Origin: Sphingomonadales bacterium
GTDB taxonomy: Bacteria > Pseudomonadota > Alphaproteobacteria > Sphingomonadales > Sphingomonadaceae
Assembly: GCA_027486895.1 (NCBI GenBank)
Contig: JAIXOE010000019.1
Location: forward strand, 1-64,000
Reading direction: 5' to 3'
Length of the DNA: 64,000 nucleotides
Positions 43,771 through 53,613 of this stretch are shown here, one piece after another. Position numbers and translations under genes: made by a program. How positions within the stretch are numbered: the first letter of the stretch is position 1; each line of letters begins with the position of its first letter. The notes beneath the pieces are model-generated. The model had not been told where the DNA came from. It worked only from the letters and a program-made list of their open reading frames with translations, and did no database searches.

Positions 43771-44316
43771 ATGTCGCGCGTCATTCTGTTCAACAAGCCT
43801 TATGGCGTCTTGCCGCAATTTACCGACAAGGGAACTGCCGGCTCACCGCGCCCGACCTTGTCTGATTTCATCGATGTGCCCGGGGTCTATCCCGCTGGCC
43901 GGCTGGATATGGACAGCGAGGGGTTGATGATCCTGACCGACGACGGCCGATTGCAGGCCCGCATTTCCGATCCACGCTACAAGCTGCCCAAAACCTACCG
44001 TGTTCAGGTTGAGGGCGAGGTATCCGACGACGCGCTCGCGCAATTGCGGCGCGGTGTGCAGTTGAAGGACGGGATGACCTTGCCTGCCGAGGCAGACCGC
44101 ATTGGCGACCCGCAGCTTTGGCCACGCGACCCCCCGATCCGTATCCGCCAGACTGTGCCCGACAACTGGATCGAACTTGTCATCCGCGAAGGACGCAACC
44201 GGCAAGTGCGCCGCATGACCGCCGCGGTTGGTCACCCAACATTGCGGCTGGTGCGCCATGGCGTTGGCGATTGGACACTGGACGACCTTGCCCCCGGCAG
44301 CTGGCGCGAGGCCTGA
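43771..44316 (+). CDS. rluE: RluE-type 23S rRNA pseudouridine synthase
   Basis: The 181-residue protein lacks an S4 domain, as RluE does. It has [14 protein letters not shown], the catalytic Asp in [30 protein letters not shown] and [26 protein letters not shown]. RluE modifies U2457 of 23S rRNA. AAGGG precedes the ATG at 43771. Confidence 0.9.
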   Translation: MSRVILFNKPYGVLPQFTDKGTAGSPRPTLSDFIDVPGVYPAGRLDMDSEGLMILTDDGRLQARISDPRYKLPKTYRVQVEGEVSDDALAQLRRGVQLKDGMTLPAEADRIGDPQLWPRDPPIRIRQTVPDNWIELVIREGRNRQVRRMTAAVGHPTLRLVRHGVGDWTLDDLAPGSWREA

Positions 44317-44324
44317 CGCGCGGC

Positions 44325-44501
44325 CTAGCCCGTCGGTCGTGGCACGCGCTTGCCCTTGGTCCGGCTGGTCAGGTGAAATTTTCCACAACGGTCGCAAGCG
44401 TAATGGCGCAGCGTGATTGTCGCCGCCGTCACTGCTGCAATTGCTTCGGCCTCCGACGCGTAACCCGCCTTCCTCCGGCAAATGCTCAGCCGCGTACGCA
44501 A
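44325..44501 (-). CDS. 58-residue zinc-ribbon-like protein
   Basis: This small gene probably starts with TTG (44501), one base after the stop of the preceding cupin gene, so it is likely coupled to it. The protein has CRRKAGYASEAEAIAA, a helical stretch, YACDRCGKFHLTSRTKGKRVP; Cys and His spacing (C-x2-C, H) suggests a metal-binding treble. Similar short proteins occur in alphaproteobacteria, but I know of no function. Confidence 0.65.
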   Translation of the reverse strand: MRTRLSICRRKAGYASEAEAIAAVTAATITLRHYACDRCGKFHLTSRTKGKRVPRPTG

Positions 44502-44502
44502 A

Positions 44503-45654
44503 TCAATCTTCGCCGTCGAATGCGATGCACCCCATGTTGCAAAGCTGCGTAAGTAGGTCGATTGCTGCGTCCACTGAGGCGAAGGCACTATCCAAAACCA
44601 AAGCATCCTGCGCGCACAAGTCCCGCGCCAGTTCCGCCGTCTCCGCAGCGCAGTCAAAGCATGCGCCGTCCGCAAAAAACATCAACGCGTTCGCGCCATC
44701 GTCGACAAATGCCAACCGGCTTGCCGGATTGCGCGAAAGCAGAGTTTCTTCGGCAATGGCATTGCGGACTTCGTCCGGTTCAACCGGCGTTTCGGGTCGC
44801 CAGTCCATGTCGGCATATTTCGGCGTGCTGTTGAACATGCCGAACCAACGCGCAAAGGCGCGCGGGTCGGAGAGCGAGTCCAGCGTCATCCGGTGCAGCC
44901 GCGACAGGGCGTCGGGCATGATCTCTCCCGGGTTGCCCTGAACGGGCAAATCCGGATCGCGGTACAAATCATCTTCGGGAATCTGCTCGAGCATATCATC
45001 GACAAAATGCCCCAATAGGTCGGCACGCGACGGCGCACGAAAACCGACCGAATAGGTCATGCAGTCCGAACCTACCGCAACACCATTGTGCGCAATGCCC
45101 GGCGGAACATAAAGGATATCGCCCGGCTCAAGCACCCATTCTTCCGTCGCTGCAAATTCTGCGAGCAGCTTGAGGTCTTCATGCGGCACCAACGGGCTAT
45201 CGGCATCACAGTGGGATCCAATCTGCCAGCGCCGACGTCCAAGACCCTGAATCAGGAAAACATCATATTGGTCAAAATGCGGACCAACCCCGCCTTGGTC
45301 AGAAGCGAGGCTGACCATGACATCGTCAATGCGCCAGTTGGGAATGAAACGGAACGGAGCAAGGAGCTCGGCCACCATCGGCACATGGTGATCGACCGCC
45401 TGAACCAACAAAGTCCAATGCGACTCACCTAGGCTGCCCAAGCGATCTTCGTGCTGCGGCCCCTGCTCCATTTCCCAGCCCTTGGCGGTCTGGCAAATCA
45501 GGCGTGACTCCACTTCCTCTTCGCACGCCAGACCGGCAAGCTCATCAGGCTCAAGCGGGTTCTGCCAATTGCGCCACGGATTGCGAATAAGCAGCGGCTT
45601 TTTCTGCCAGTAATCGCGCAAGAACACGCCGATATCGAAGTTATCAAATTCCAT
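44503..45654 (-). CDS. JmjC/cupin protein, ribosomal uL16 hydroxylase-like (RoxA/YcfD family)
   Basis: The 383-residue protein has a JmjC-type double-stranded beta helix: DYWQKKPLLIRN near the N-terminus, the iron ligands in VGPHFDQYDVFLIQGLG, RRRWQIGSH, and the last His in DILYVPPGIAHNG. The C-terminal part is winged-helix-like. E. coli YcfD hydroxylates an arginine of ribosomal protein uL16 using Fe(II) and 2-oxoglutarate. Start at 45654 is chosen by family length; an ATG 111 bases upstream is possible. Confidence 0.85.
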   Translation of the reverse strand: MEFDNFDIGVFLRDYWQKKPLLIRNPWRNWQNPLEPDELAGLACEEEVESRLICQTAKGWEMEQGPQHEDRLGSLGESHWTLLVQAVDHHVPMVAELLAPFRFIPNWRIDDVMVSLASDQGGVGPHFDQYDVFLIQGLGRRRWQIGSHCDADSPLVPHEDLKLLAEFAATEEWVLEPGDILYVPPGIAHNGVAVGSDCMTYSVGFRAPSRADLLGHFVDDMLEQIPEDDLYRDPDLPVQGNPGEIMPDALSRLHRMTLDSLSDPRAFARWFGMFNSTPKYADMDWRPETPVEPDEVRNAIAEETLLSRNPASRLAFVDDGANALMFFADGACFDCAAETAELARDLCAQDALVLDSAFASVDAAIDLLTQLCNMGCIAFDGED

Positions 45655-45893
45655 TCCCACCCGCTGTGCATTCGCGCGACAGAAAGCAAGTCTTGATGCA
45701 GCATCAACATTCCGGATGACACCCTGCTGCTTGTCGCTGACGGCGAGAAAATGACGGATCTGCACAATCCGGACATTACCGCATGTCTATGTTGCGCAGT
45801 GAAACCCGGGATTGATTGGCCCTATATTTGATTTCAGTTTGCCCTGAAATCAAAGCACGCCATAAGGGCTCCTGAATTCGCCACGGGGGCCAC

Positions 45894-48473
45894 TTGCTCG
45901 TTTCAATTCTTCTTTTCGCCGTTTTGGGTCTGGCATTTTATGTCTACCTCATCCGTGCGGACGTCCGTTATTTGCGCGGTCGGCTGGAAAAGCTCGAAGA
46001 GCTGGATTGGGCAAACAGGACAATTGCCCCAGAATCAACGTCCGTTCCTCGCACTGCACGCGTCGTGGTTGCAAAGCCCGCAGGACCAGCAGCAACAACC
46101 ACGCGCTCGGTCGAACCGGAATTTGTGCCGCCGCCTCCCCCTCCGCCAGTTGCTCCGGAACCGGAAACGGCGCCATTGTCGGCGCGCATCAATTTCGAAA
46201 ATCTTGTCGGCGGCAAACTGCCGATATGGGTTGGCGGCATCGCGTTGGTCTTCGCCGGGTTCTTCCTAGTCCGCTACACGATTGAAGCTGGGCTTTTCGG
46301 ACCAGCCGCCCGGTCAGTCACCGCGACATTGTTTGCCGGACTGTTGATCGCAATCAGCCTCTTTGGCGCGCGGCTGCCCAAAATCGGCGACTCATTTGCA
46401 GCTGACCCACGCGTCGGCCAAAGCCTTGCGGGCGCAGGCATCGCAACGCTTTACGGCACGCTTTACATGGCGGCAGAGATTTACGGCCTACTCGGTGTAG
46501 GCGCTGCCTTCATCCTTGTCGTGCTAACAACAGCCATCGCCTTCGCCCTTTCCATTCGGCACGGCCCGCCGACCGCATTGATGGGCCTGACTGGCGGATT
46601 TTTGGCACCTTGGGTGGCTGGCATGGGGGCGAGCAATTTGCCGACGCTTTTGCTTTATCTCGCAGTTTTCATTGCGGCCTTGTTCGGTCTTGCCGTTTGG
46701 CGCCGTTGGCTCTGGTTGCTCGTGCTGGCCTCTGGCGGGGGCCTGTTATGGAGCCTGTTTTTGCTGCTCAACGCGGACAGCAACCTCGGTCTGCTGGCTG
46801 GCTTTGTCGCGATCACCGGCGGCGGTGCAGTCCTTGCGTCGCAACGCTTTGAACATGCCAAAGGCATCTGGTCCGAACTGGCCCGCTTTGCGCCCATGGG
46901 GCTGGCGTTCGTGCAACTGGCGTTCCTTTTGCCGAAGATGGAATTCTCCATCATTGGCTGGATGTTTTATTTCCTTCTAGCCGCGCTCGCTATTGGGCTG
47001 GCATGGCGCGAGAAAATCCTTGTGCCTTTGGTAGGCGGCGCATTGTTGGTGGCGATGGTTCCCTTGTCGACTGGCTGGAGCCTGAATGGCGCGACGCAAA
47101 GCAATGCCCTTGCGACCTTGGCCGTCATTCTGTTGTTCGGAATGGCCGGTCATGTCCGTGCGCGCAGTTCGGCCGATGCGTCTACCTCTTGGGCAATCAT
47201 CGGTCTGTCAGCGCCGGTACTGGGTTGGTTCACGGCGGCGACTTCCCACGGTATCGCCAACGACAATGTTTGGGCAGGGCTCGCCCTCCTCGCGGCTGCA
47301 CCCGCTGCTTGGACGGCATATGAATGGCAGGCAAAGCAACGCGCCGCGGAACTTCAGAAATGGGCAACTGGTGCTGCGGCTGTGATGCTGTGGGCTGCCA
47401 TAGGATTATTGCTGGGCGAAGACTGGTTCCCCGCCAGCGCCGCGATCATTGCACTGGGTATCGCGGCCTGGGCAAAGGTCACCCAAGGTATTTCGGAACG
47501 CCGGATGAGCTTGATACCGCTCACCGTCGCTATCTTCACAACCATCGCATTTTCATACCAGTTTCTGGATGCCGTCGGAGCCTCATTATCGGGCGCTGGC
47601 GCGGTCATGAACCGCTTGCCTGGCATTTTGGAAGCTGTCCGGACAACATGTGTTCCTGCACTGCTGATTGGCGCGATTGCATGGGCACCACTTTTCGCGG
47701 CAGGCGAGCGTACCCGCAAAGTTGCGCTGCTCGCAGGCGGGGCTGGCGTTACGGCATGTGTTTGGCTCCTTGCCAAACAAGTCGCGGCCATAACTTCACC
47801 TTCGGATTTCATCCGGTTGGGATTTGCCGAGCGCGCGATTATCACGCAATTCTTCTTCGGACTGGGTTGGTTCGTATTTGCGCAGTCGGACAAGCGCCCC
47901 GCCTTGCCGCATTTGCGAAGCGCTGCGCTCGTCCTGACTGGCATCGGCATCTTCCGCGTCATCTGGTTTGACCTGATCGTCCACAACCCGTTGTTCGATC
48001 CCCAAGCCGTTGGCCAAGTCCCAATCGCCAATTTGGCCACTGTGCATTGTGCCTCGGTGGCCGCATGGCTATGGATACTCGCAGCACGCTTGCCCGCGCG
48101 CGTACCCGGTAAGGGATTGTCGCTTGGCATGATGATCGTCGCCACTGGTGTTACTGTCCGGCAAGCGTTCCAAGGCAGTCTGCTTTCGGGCGCAGATATC
48201 AGCAATTCGGAAAATTACGCTTATTCCGCCGCATTCATGCTTTTGTCAGTCGCATGGCTGTTCTTGGGCATTCGGCGTGAACTCAAGCTATTACGATTTG
48301 CCGGGCTTTTGCTGCTGACCGTTGTGACGCTCAAAGTATTTCTGGTGGATGCAGCAGCACTCACGGGACTGTTGCGTATCTTCTCCTTCCTTGGCCTTGG
48401 AATTGCGTTGATTGGCATCGGGTGGGCCTATGGCCAAGTGATGCGCATGAAAAATCCGTTAATTGCGCCATAG
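45894..48473 (+). CDS. DUF2339 polytopic membrane protein
   Basis: The 859-residue protein starts with TTG behind GGGGG. One N-terminal membrane helix precedes a short coiled coil (YLRGRLEKLEELD), a proline-rich stretch (PPPPPPPVAPEPETAP) and more than twenty membrane segments. DUF2339 marks include KLPIWVGGIALVFAGFFLVRY and ATLYGTLYMAA. Function of the family is unknown; a role in envelope stress has not been shown. Confidence 0.87.
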   Translation: MLVSILLFAVLGLAFYVYLIRADVRYLRGRLEKLEELDWANRTIAPESTSVPRTARVVVAKPAGPAATTTRSVEPEFVPPPPPPPVAPEPETAPLSARINFENLVGGKLPIWVGGIALVFAGFFLVRYTIEAGLFGPAARSVTATLFAGLLIAISLFGARLPKIGDSFAADPRVGQSLAGAGIATLYGTLYMAAEIYGLLGVGAAFILVVLTTAIAFALSIRHGPPTALMGLTGGFLAPWVAGMGASNLPTLLLYLAVFIAALFGLAVWRRWLWLLVLASGGGLLWSLFLLLNADSNLGLLAGFVAITGGGAVLASQRFEHAKGIWSELARFAPMGLAFVQLAFLLPKMEFSIIGWMFYFLLAALAIGLAWREKILVPLVGGALLVAMVPLSTGWSLNGATQSNALATLAVILLFGMAGHVRARSSADASTSWAIIGLSAPVLGWFTAATSHGIANDNVWAGLALLAAAPAAWTAYEWQAKQRAAELQKWATGAAAVMLWAAIGLLLGEDWFPASAAIIALGIAAWAKVTQGISERRMSLIPLTVAIFTTIAFSYQFLDAVGASLSGAGAVMNRLPGILEAVRTTCVPALLIGAIAWAPLFAAGERTRKVALLAGGAGVTACVWLLAKQVAAITSPSDFIRLGFAERAIITQFFFGLGWFVFAQSDKRPALPHLRSAALVLTGIGIFRVIWFDLIVHNPLFDPQAVGQVPIANLATVHCASVAAWLWILAARLPARVPGKGLSLGMMIVATGVTVRQAFQGSLLSGADISNSENYAYSAAFMLLSVAWLFLGIRRELKLLRFAGLLLLTVVTLKVFLVDAAALTGLLRIFSFLGLGIALIGIGWAYGQVMRMKNPLIAP

Positions 48474-48533
48474 CAATCTAAATTTCCGGAACATAAGCTG
48501 CACGGGTGGGTTTTGCTGGCCAAGGAGTATCCA

Positions 48534-48740
48534 ATGGCCACTATTCTCGACATTGCTGGGAAACCATTGCCGTCACGCAAACAGTCCAAGCGGCAGTTGC
48601 GCGCACAGGATATGCGTGACCTGCTGAAAGCCTTGATAGTGCTGACGATTGTCATCACAGGTTACTTCATGTTTGCGCCAGCCAACCAGGCCACTCCTGC
48701 CGCTGACCAAGACATCGAACGGAATATGCGCGCAGGTTAA
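48534..48740 (+). CDS. small single-pass membrane protein
   Basis: The 68-residue protein has a basic N-terminal half (LPSRKQSKRQLRAQDMRD) and one membrane segment (LLKALIVLTIVITGYFMF). AAGGAGT stands eight bases before the ATG. It lies between DUF2339 and the VTT-domain gene on the same strand. Family not recognised. Confidence 0.6.
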   Translation: MATILDIAGKPLPSRKQSKRQLRAQDMRDLLKALIVLTIVITGYFMFAPANQATPAADQDIERNMRAG

Positions 48741-48782
48741 AAGCTTGCACTTGCCGTCGTTCGCGGCTTAACCCCGCAAACG

Positions 48783-49421
48783 ATGTTGAAACGCCTGTAC
48801 GAATGGATGATGGAAAAGGCAGGGCATGCCCATGCCGAACGCTGGCTGTTCCTGTTTTCCTTTGTCGAAAGCTCATTCTTCCCCATACCGCCACATCCCT
48901 TGCTTGGATTGATGTGTCTCGCGCGTCCGGACAAAGCGTTGCGGTATGGCGCCGTATGCACAATAGCATCGGTGATGGGTGGGCTCTTTGGGTATGCGAT
49001 TGGTTATTTTGCATATGAAACCATCGGGACAGCACTGCTAAAGGCGCTTGGCTTGTGGGAGAGCTTTCCCGCCGCCGCATGTTATCTGCGCGAATTCGGT
49101 GCCGAGATCATATTGATCAAAGGCGCAACGCCGATCCCGTTCAAGCTGCTGACCTTGACCGCAGGGTTCATCAAAATGGACCTGTTCACCTTCATCTGGG
49201 CAAGCGTGTTGAGCCGGGCATTCCAGTTCATGCTCGTTGGATTTTTGTTCTGGAAGTTCGGACGTCCTATCAAAGCATTTATCGACAAATATCTGGCGTG
49301 GGTCACCGCTGCGTTTCTTGTGGCTGTCGTCGGCGGATTTTTTGCCTTCACTATGCTTGCTGGCAATGGTGCGGCCAAGAGTGATATCTGCTCGGACGTA
49401 AAAACGATCAGAGCGATCTAG
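48783..49421 (+). CDS. YqaA/DedA family membrane protein (VTT domain)
   Basis: The 212-residue protein has about five hydrophobic segments and VTT-domain marks: SFVESSFFPIPPHPLLGLM, GGLFGYAIGYFAYETIG and KGATPIPFKLLTLTAGFIKMD. DedA relatives move lipid carriers across the inner membrane; for the YqaA branch the substrate is unknown. Confidence 0.85.
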   Translation: MLKRLYEWMMEKAGHAHAERWLFLFSFVESSFFPIPPHPLLGLMCLARPDKALRYGAVCTIASVMGGLFGYAIGYFAYETIGTALLKALGLWESFPAAACYLREFGAEIILIKGATPIPFKLLTLTAGFIKMDLFTFIWASVLSRAFQFMLVGFLFWKFGRPIKAFIDKYLAWVTAAFLVAVVGGFFAFTMLAGNGAAKSDICSDVKTIRAI

Positions 49422-49463
49422 CATCGCCAAACGTGCGTTATGTAAATTTATTGGGAAGCAGTC

Positions 49464-49778
49464 ATGGACAGCAGTTCACGCAAAATTGTCACTTTCATCG
49501 CCGTCATCGCGATCATTGTTGTGGTGGCAAAGGCCGCGCGATCTTATCTGGATGCCGAGCAAAACACATCTGCGCCGACGGTAGAGACGCCGGAATCGGT
49601 TACCACAGAAACACCGAAGCCGAGCTCAAACGAAAATGCACCCAAGGCAAGTGAAGATATGCCCGTGGCCGCACCAGAAATTGAAGACGTTCCGGCGATC
49701 ACCGGCGAACCGTCGATGACATTTGAAAATGAAAAGAGCGATACGAACGAACCAGCGGCGCCTGAAACTCCGCAGTAA
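49464..49778 (+). CDS. small anchored periplasmic protein, unknown
   Basis: The 104-residue protein has one N-terminal membrane segment (IVTFIAVIAIIVVVAKAA) and an acidic, threonine- and proline-rich tail of low complexity (ETPESVTTETPKPSS). GGGAAGC precedes the ATG. It is co-directional with the VTT gene. Family not recognised. Confidence 0.55.
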   Translation: MDSSSRKIVTFIAVIAIIVVVAKAARSYLDAEQNTSAPTVETPESVTTETPKPSSNENAPKASEDMPVAAPEIEDVPAITGEPSMTFENEKSDTNEPAAPETPQ

Positions 49779-49784
49779 GGTTAT

Positions 49785-50204
49785 TTAGCGCGCAAATAGA
49801 TTTGCGTCGTCAGCGAATGCCTTGAATTCAAGTGCGTTGCCGCTCGGATCACAGAAGAACATCGTCGCCTGCTCGCCGATTTCGCCTTTGAACCGGACAT
49901 GCGGTTCAATACCAAAGCTGATGCCTGCAGCGGTGACGCGTGCGGCCAGCAGCTCCCATTGGTCCATCGTCAGGACCACACCAAAATGCGGGACTGGAAC
50001 GTCGTGGCCATCGACAGGATTGTGGGTGGAAACCGCGTTCGCGTTCGCATCGAGATGCGCTACGATCTGGTGTCCAAAAAAGTCGAAGTCTATCCAGTGA
50101 TCCGATGAACGTCCTTCGGGGCATCCCATGATTTCGCCGTAAAAGCGCCGCGCCTCGGCGAGGTCGCGGACGGGAAAGGCCAAGTGGAAGGGGCGTAAAC
50201 TCAT
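49785..50204 (-). CDS. VOC (glyoxalase) superfamily protein
   Basis: The 139-residue protein has two VOC half-modules: [22 protein letters not shown] at the start, a His ligand in GHQIVAH, and [12 protein letters not shown] at the end with the C-terminal metal Glu. It could be a dioxygenase, lyase or binding protein; the reaction is not clear. Its ATG overlaps the preceding gene stop (ATGA). Confidence 0.83.
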   Translation of the reverse strand: MSLRPFHLAFPVRDLAEARRFYGEIMGCPEGRSSDHWIDFDFFGHQIVAHLDANANAVSTHNPVDGHDVPVPHFGVVLTMDQWELLAARVTAAGISFGIEPHVRFKGEIGEQATMFFCDPSGNALEFKAFADDANLFAR

Positions 50205-50575
50205 TTTGATTTCACCGGTTTTGGAAGTGGTTGGTTCGCAAGATCCGCAGTAGCGAGTTCTTCCGACATTTGCAGCGCACATTTGTTGATCCTCGCCGGA
50301 TCGCTTGGGCGTTGGAATTCCGCTTTCGCCGCTTCGGCCATTGCAACGGCAACCAGTTCGCGCGGTTGGCCGCTTTGTTCGGTTATACGGCTACCGACTA
50401 TGCCGGCCCAGCGTTTTCCCGATGGCCCGACATCGGGCAAATCGGACGGCGCGGTGCCGAGCCTCTGTCGCTCCGCCAAGGTAGCAAGTATCGCAACACA
50501 GGCGATATCGGCCTGATGCGCTTCAGTAAGGGCGGATGGCGTCGAAATTGCGAGCGCATAAGCAAAAATAATCAT
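50201..50575 (-). CDS. secreted small protein, unknown
   Basis: The 124-residue product has a short hydrophobic N-terminus ([19 protein letters not shown]) that may be a signal peptide, then a helical, cysteine-poor body ([31 protein letters not shown]). The four-base overlap with the VOC gene implies an operon. No family recognised. Confidence 0.6.
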   Translation of the reverse strand: MIIFAYALAISTPSALTEAHQADIACVAILATLAERQRLGTAPSDLPDVGPSGKRWAGIVGSRITEQSGQPRELVAVAMAEAAKAEFQRPSDPARINKCALQMSEELATADLANQPLPKPVKSK

Positions 50576-50665
50576 GGCGATGAATTAGCAGCGAAAGCCT
50601 GAACCGCAAGCAACGACGATGTTTGTCCGATTGCATTTGTCATATATGGCGGGCAAAGGCGGGCC

Positions 50666-52303
50666 GTGCAGAAAATCTCGGCCCTGCTTCGCAAATTTCC
50701 CCGCTGGGCCGCTGTCGGCGCTGGCGCATTGTCAGCTTACGGATTTGAACCTTGGGGGCTGTGGCCGCTAACGCTCGTCTGCTTCGCGTTGCTCATCCAG
50801 CTGATAAGCCAAGCGCCCAACGTAAAGCGCGCTTTCATGCTCGGCTGGCTTTTCGGGGTCGGGCATTTCACCTTTGGCAATCAATGGATCGCGGTAGCCT
50901 TCACCTTTCAGGCTGCAATGCCGATTTGGCTTGGCTACCTCGCGGTATTCGCGTTGGCGCTGTATTTGGCGGTGTATCCCGCGTTGGCGGCGGCTGTGGC
51001 GTATTGGATCAATCGCCTCGCGCTGAAAGCGCTTCGTCATTCCCGCGAAGGCGAGGATGACGAGAAGACGGGGCCCATAGCGACGCTCATCCTCGCTTTT
51101 GCCGGCTTATGGATAATCACCGAATGGCTGCGCAGTTGGGTGTTCACCGGCTATGTCTGGAACCCATTGGGCGCAATCTGGCAGTCGCAACTTGAACTCG
51201 CGCGCGCATCAGCTTGGGTCGGTACCTATGGTCTTTCTGCGATTGTCGTTATGGCGGCAGGGATATTGCTGTTGGCTGCGCACCGTCGCTGGCTGGCGGT
51301 CGGCGGCAGCCTCGTGGCTCTTGGCCTTATATGGCTGTCGGGCGTTCAGGTGGCCGTCACCGCCGCTAATGGCCCCCGACCCAAATCAGCCGTACTTACC
51401 ATCGCGCAACCCAACATCAGCCAAGCTGACAAATATGCACCGGGGTACGACGCGATAAACTTTGCAAAGCTGGCGATGAACAGCCGTCCAATGCCCAACC
51501 AGGGCCCGCGCCTGATCTTGTGGCCAGAAGCGGCAATTCCGGATTATTTGGAAGAGGGCTATCCCTATCGTTATTATCAGGGCCAACCCGGTGAAAGCGC
51601 CACCGGCGCGCGGGCGCGGCTTACGACGCTCATGGGTGACGGCGATGTTTTGGTCACGGGCGCAAACCGGCTTGTGATTGAAAATGGCCAGTTGGTCGCT
51701 GCACGCAACAGCGTTTCGGCGATGGACGCAAACGGCGATCTCTTGGGCCATTATGACAAGGCGCATCTCGTCCCTTATGGCGAATATCTGCCGCTGCCTT
51801 GGTTGCTACGGCCTTTGGGCTTGGCACGCCTCGTGCCGGGCGACCTCGATTTCTGGCCGGGCCCGGGCGCCCGCACTATGACAGTCATGTTGAACGGAAA
51901 GCCTGTCAAAATCGGCATCCAGATTTGTTATGAAATGATTTTTTCCGGCCAAGTCGTGGATCGCAAGAACCGACCTGATTTTATCTTCAATCCATCAAAC
52001 GATGCATGGTTCGGCACTATTGGCCCGCCGCAACATTTGGCGCAGGCACGCCTCCGCGCGATTGAGGAAGGCTTGCCCGTCGTGCGGTCTACACCAACGG
52101 GCATCAGCGCGGTCATCGACGCAGACGGCCGGATGATCAAAAGCCTACCGCTTGGAACAGCAGGCCGCATCGACGCCGCTCTGCCGCAGGCCAAGGCGCC
52201 AACATTGTTCGCCCGCTTCGGAAATATATTGCCGCTCGGCTTTGCGGGGCTGCTCATCGCCTTTGCGCTGTTACCACTTGCCCGCCGCACGCGTTCTCGC
52301 TAA
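50666..52303 (+). CDS. lnt: apolipoprotein N-acyltransferase
   Basis: The 545-residue inner-membrane enzyme has several N-terminal helices and a C-terminal nitrilase domain. The catalytic set is visible: Glu in [13 protein letters not shown], Lys in [14 protein letters not shown], and Cys in [14 protein letters not shown]. It adds the third acyl chain to lipoproteins. The start is GTG at 50666. metK follows. Confidence 0.93.
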   Translation: MQKISALLRKFPRWAAVGAGALSAYGFEPWGLWPLTLVCFALLIQLISQAPNVKRAFMLGWLFGVGHFTFGNQWIAVAFTFQAAMPIWLGYLAVFALALYLAVYPALAAAVAYWINRLALKALRHSREGEDDEKTGPIATLILAFAGLWIITEWLRSWVFTGYVWNPLGAIWQSQLELARASAWVGTYGLSAIVVMAAGILLLAAHRRWLAVGGSLVALGLIWLSGVQVAVTAANGPRPKSAVLTIAQPNISQADKYAPGYDAINFAKLAMNSRPMPNQGPRLILWPEAAIPDYLEEGYPYRYYQGQPGESATGARARLTTLMGDGDVLVTGANRLVIENGQLVAARNSVSAMDANGDLLGHYDKAHLVPYGEYLPLPWLLRPLGLARLVPGDLDFWPGPGARTMTVMLNGKPVKIGIQICYEMIFSGQVVDRKNRPDFIFNPSNDAWFGTIGPPQHLAQARLRAIEEGLPVVRSTPTGISAVIDADGRMIKSLPLGTAGRIDAALPQAKAPTLFARFGNILPLGFAGLLIAFALLPLARRTRSR

Positions 52304-52316
52304 GGGCGAAAAACGA

Positions 52317-52334
52317 TATAAAGAATTCTTTATA
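52317..52334. promoter_or_regulatory. 18-bp perfect palindrome upstream of metK
   Basis: TATAAAGAATTCTTTATA is its own reverse complement and lies 30 bases before the metK ATG. The placement suits an operator. ArsR-family regulators of the SAM/SAH cycle (SahR type) are a plausible binder, but this is inference; no such gene is in the window. Confidence 0.6.
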
Positions 52335-52364
52335 CGCAGACACAGCCAACAGACTGGAACAACC

Positions 52365-53570
52365 ATGCGCGCAAATTACCTTTTCACTTCCGAATCCGTG
52401 TCCGAAGGGCACCCAGATAAGGTTTCGGACCAAATCTCCGACGCAATCGTCGACCTATTTCTTTCCAAAGATCCAGAAGCCCGCATCGCTTGCGAAACAC
52501 TGACCACAACTCAGTTGGTTGTGCTTGCCGGTGAAATCCGTTGCAAAGGCGTTTACGAAGATGGCGCTTGGGCAGCCGGCGCACAGGAAGAAATCGAAGC
52601 TACCGTTCGCCGTACCGTGAAGGAAATCGGTTACGAGCAGGATGGTTTCCATTGGGAAACATTCCGCTTTGAAAACAACCTGCACGGTCAATCCGCGCAT
52701 ATCGCCCAGGGCGTCGATGCTTCGGGCAACAAGGATGAAGGCGCTGGCGACCAGGGCATCATGTTTGGCTATGCGACCGACGAAACGCCGGACCTGATGC
52801 CGGCCACGCTATATTACAGCCACAAGATTCTGGAGCGCATGGCGGCTGACCGCCATTCCGGTGCCGCGCCGTTCCTTGAACCAGACACAAAGAGCCAGGT
52901 TACCCTGCGCTATGAAGGCAGCTTGCCAGTCGCCGCGACTGCTGTCGTCGTCTCGACGCAGCATGCTGCGGGTTATGACACGGGTGCCAAGGAAGCTGAA
53001 CTGCACGCCTATGTCCGCAAGGTTGTGGCCGACGTTATCCCGCCCGTATTGCTCCGCGACACGGTCTATCACATCAACCCGACGGGCAGCTTCGAAATCG
53101 GCGGCCCTGACGGCGACGCAGGTCTGACTGGTCGCAAGATCATTGTCGACACCTACGGCGGCGCAGCGCCACATGGCGGCGGCGCATTCAGCGGCAAAGA
53201 CCCCACAAAGGTTGACCGCTCGGCGGCCTATATCACGCGCTATCTGGCGAAGAACATCGTTGCCGCTGGTCTTGCTACCCGCTGCACCATCCAGCTGGCT
53301 TATGCCATTGGTGTTTCAAAGCCGCTTTCGCTGTATGTTGATACGCATGAAACCGGCATTGTTGGCGATGACCTGATTGAAGCTGCTATCATGAACATTG
53401 AAAAGCTGGGCGGTCTTACGCCGCGCGGCATTCGCACGCATCTTGGCCTAAACAAGCCAATCTATCGCAAGACTGCTGCTTACGGACATTTTGGCCGCAA
53501 GCCAGAAGGTGATTTCTTCCCGTGGGAACGCACTGACCTTGTCGAAGATTTGAAGGCGGCTCTCGCCTGA
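52365..53570 (+). CDS. metK: S-adenosylmethionine synthetase
   Basis: The 401-residue protein opens with [30 protein letters not shown] and has the family [16 protein letters not shown] and the phosphate loop [19 protein letters not shown]. It makes SAM from methionine and ATP. The ATG at 52365 is fixed by the conserved N-terminus. A perfect palindrome precedes it and a hairpin follows it. Confidence 0.97.
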   Translation: MRANYLFTSESVSEGHPDKVSDQISDAIVDLFLSKDPEARIACETLTTTQLVVLAGEIRCKGVYEDGAWAAGAQEEIEATVRRTVKEIGYEQDGFHWETFRFENNLHGQSAHIAQGVDASGNKDEGAGDQGIMFGYATDETPDLMPATLYYSHKILERMAADRHSGAAPFLEPDTKSQVTLRYEGSLPVAATAVVVSTQHAAGYDTGAKEAELHAYVRKVVADVIPPVLLRDTVYHINPTGSFEIGGPDGDAGLTGRKIIVDTYGGAAPHGGGAFSGKDPTKVDRSAAYITRYLAKNIVAAGLATRCTIQLAYAIGVSKPLSLYVDTHETGIVGDDLIEAAIMNIEKLGGLTPRGIRTHLGLNKPIYRKTAAYGHFGRKPEGDFFPWERTDLVEDLKAALA

Positions 53571-53583
53571 TTACACTTGCAGC

Positions 53584-53609
53584 GTGGCGGCTGAAAGTTT
53601 AGCCGCCAC
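53584..53609. terminator. stem-loop after metK
   Basis: GTGGCGGCT and AGCCGCCAC form a 9-bp perfect stem with an eight-base loop, 13 bases after the metK stop. No T run follows, so it may be a weak or factor-aided terminator, or an mRNA-stabilising hairpin. It sits just before the trmB start. Confidence 0.5.
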
Positions 53610-53613
53610 CGCT

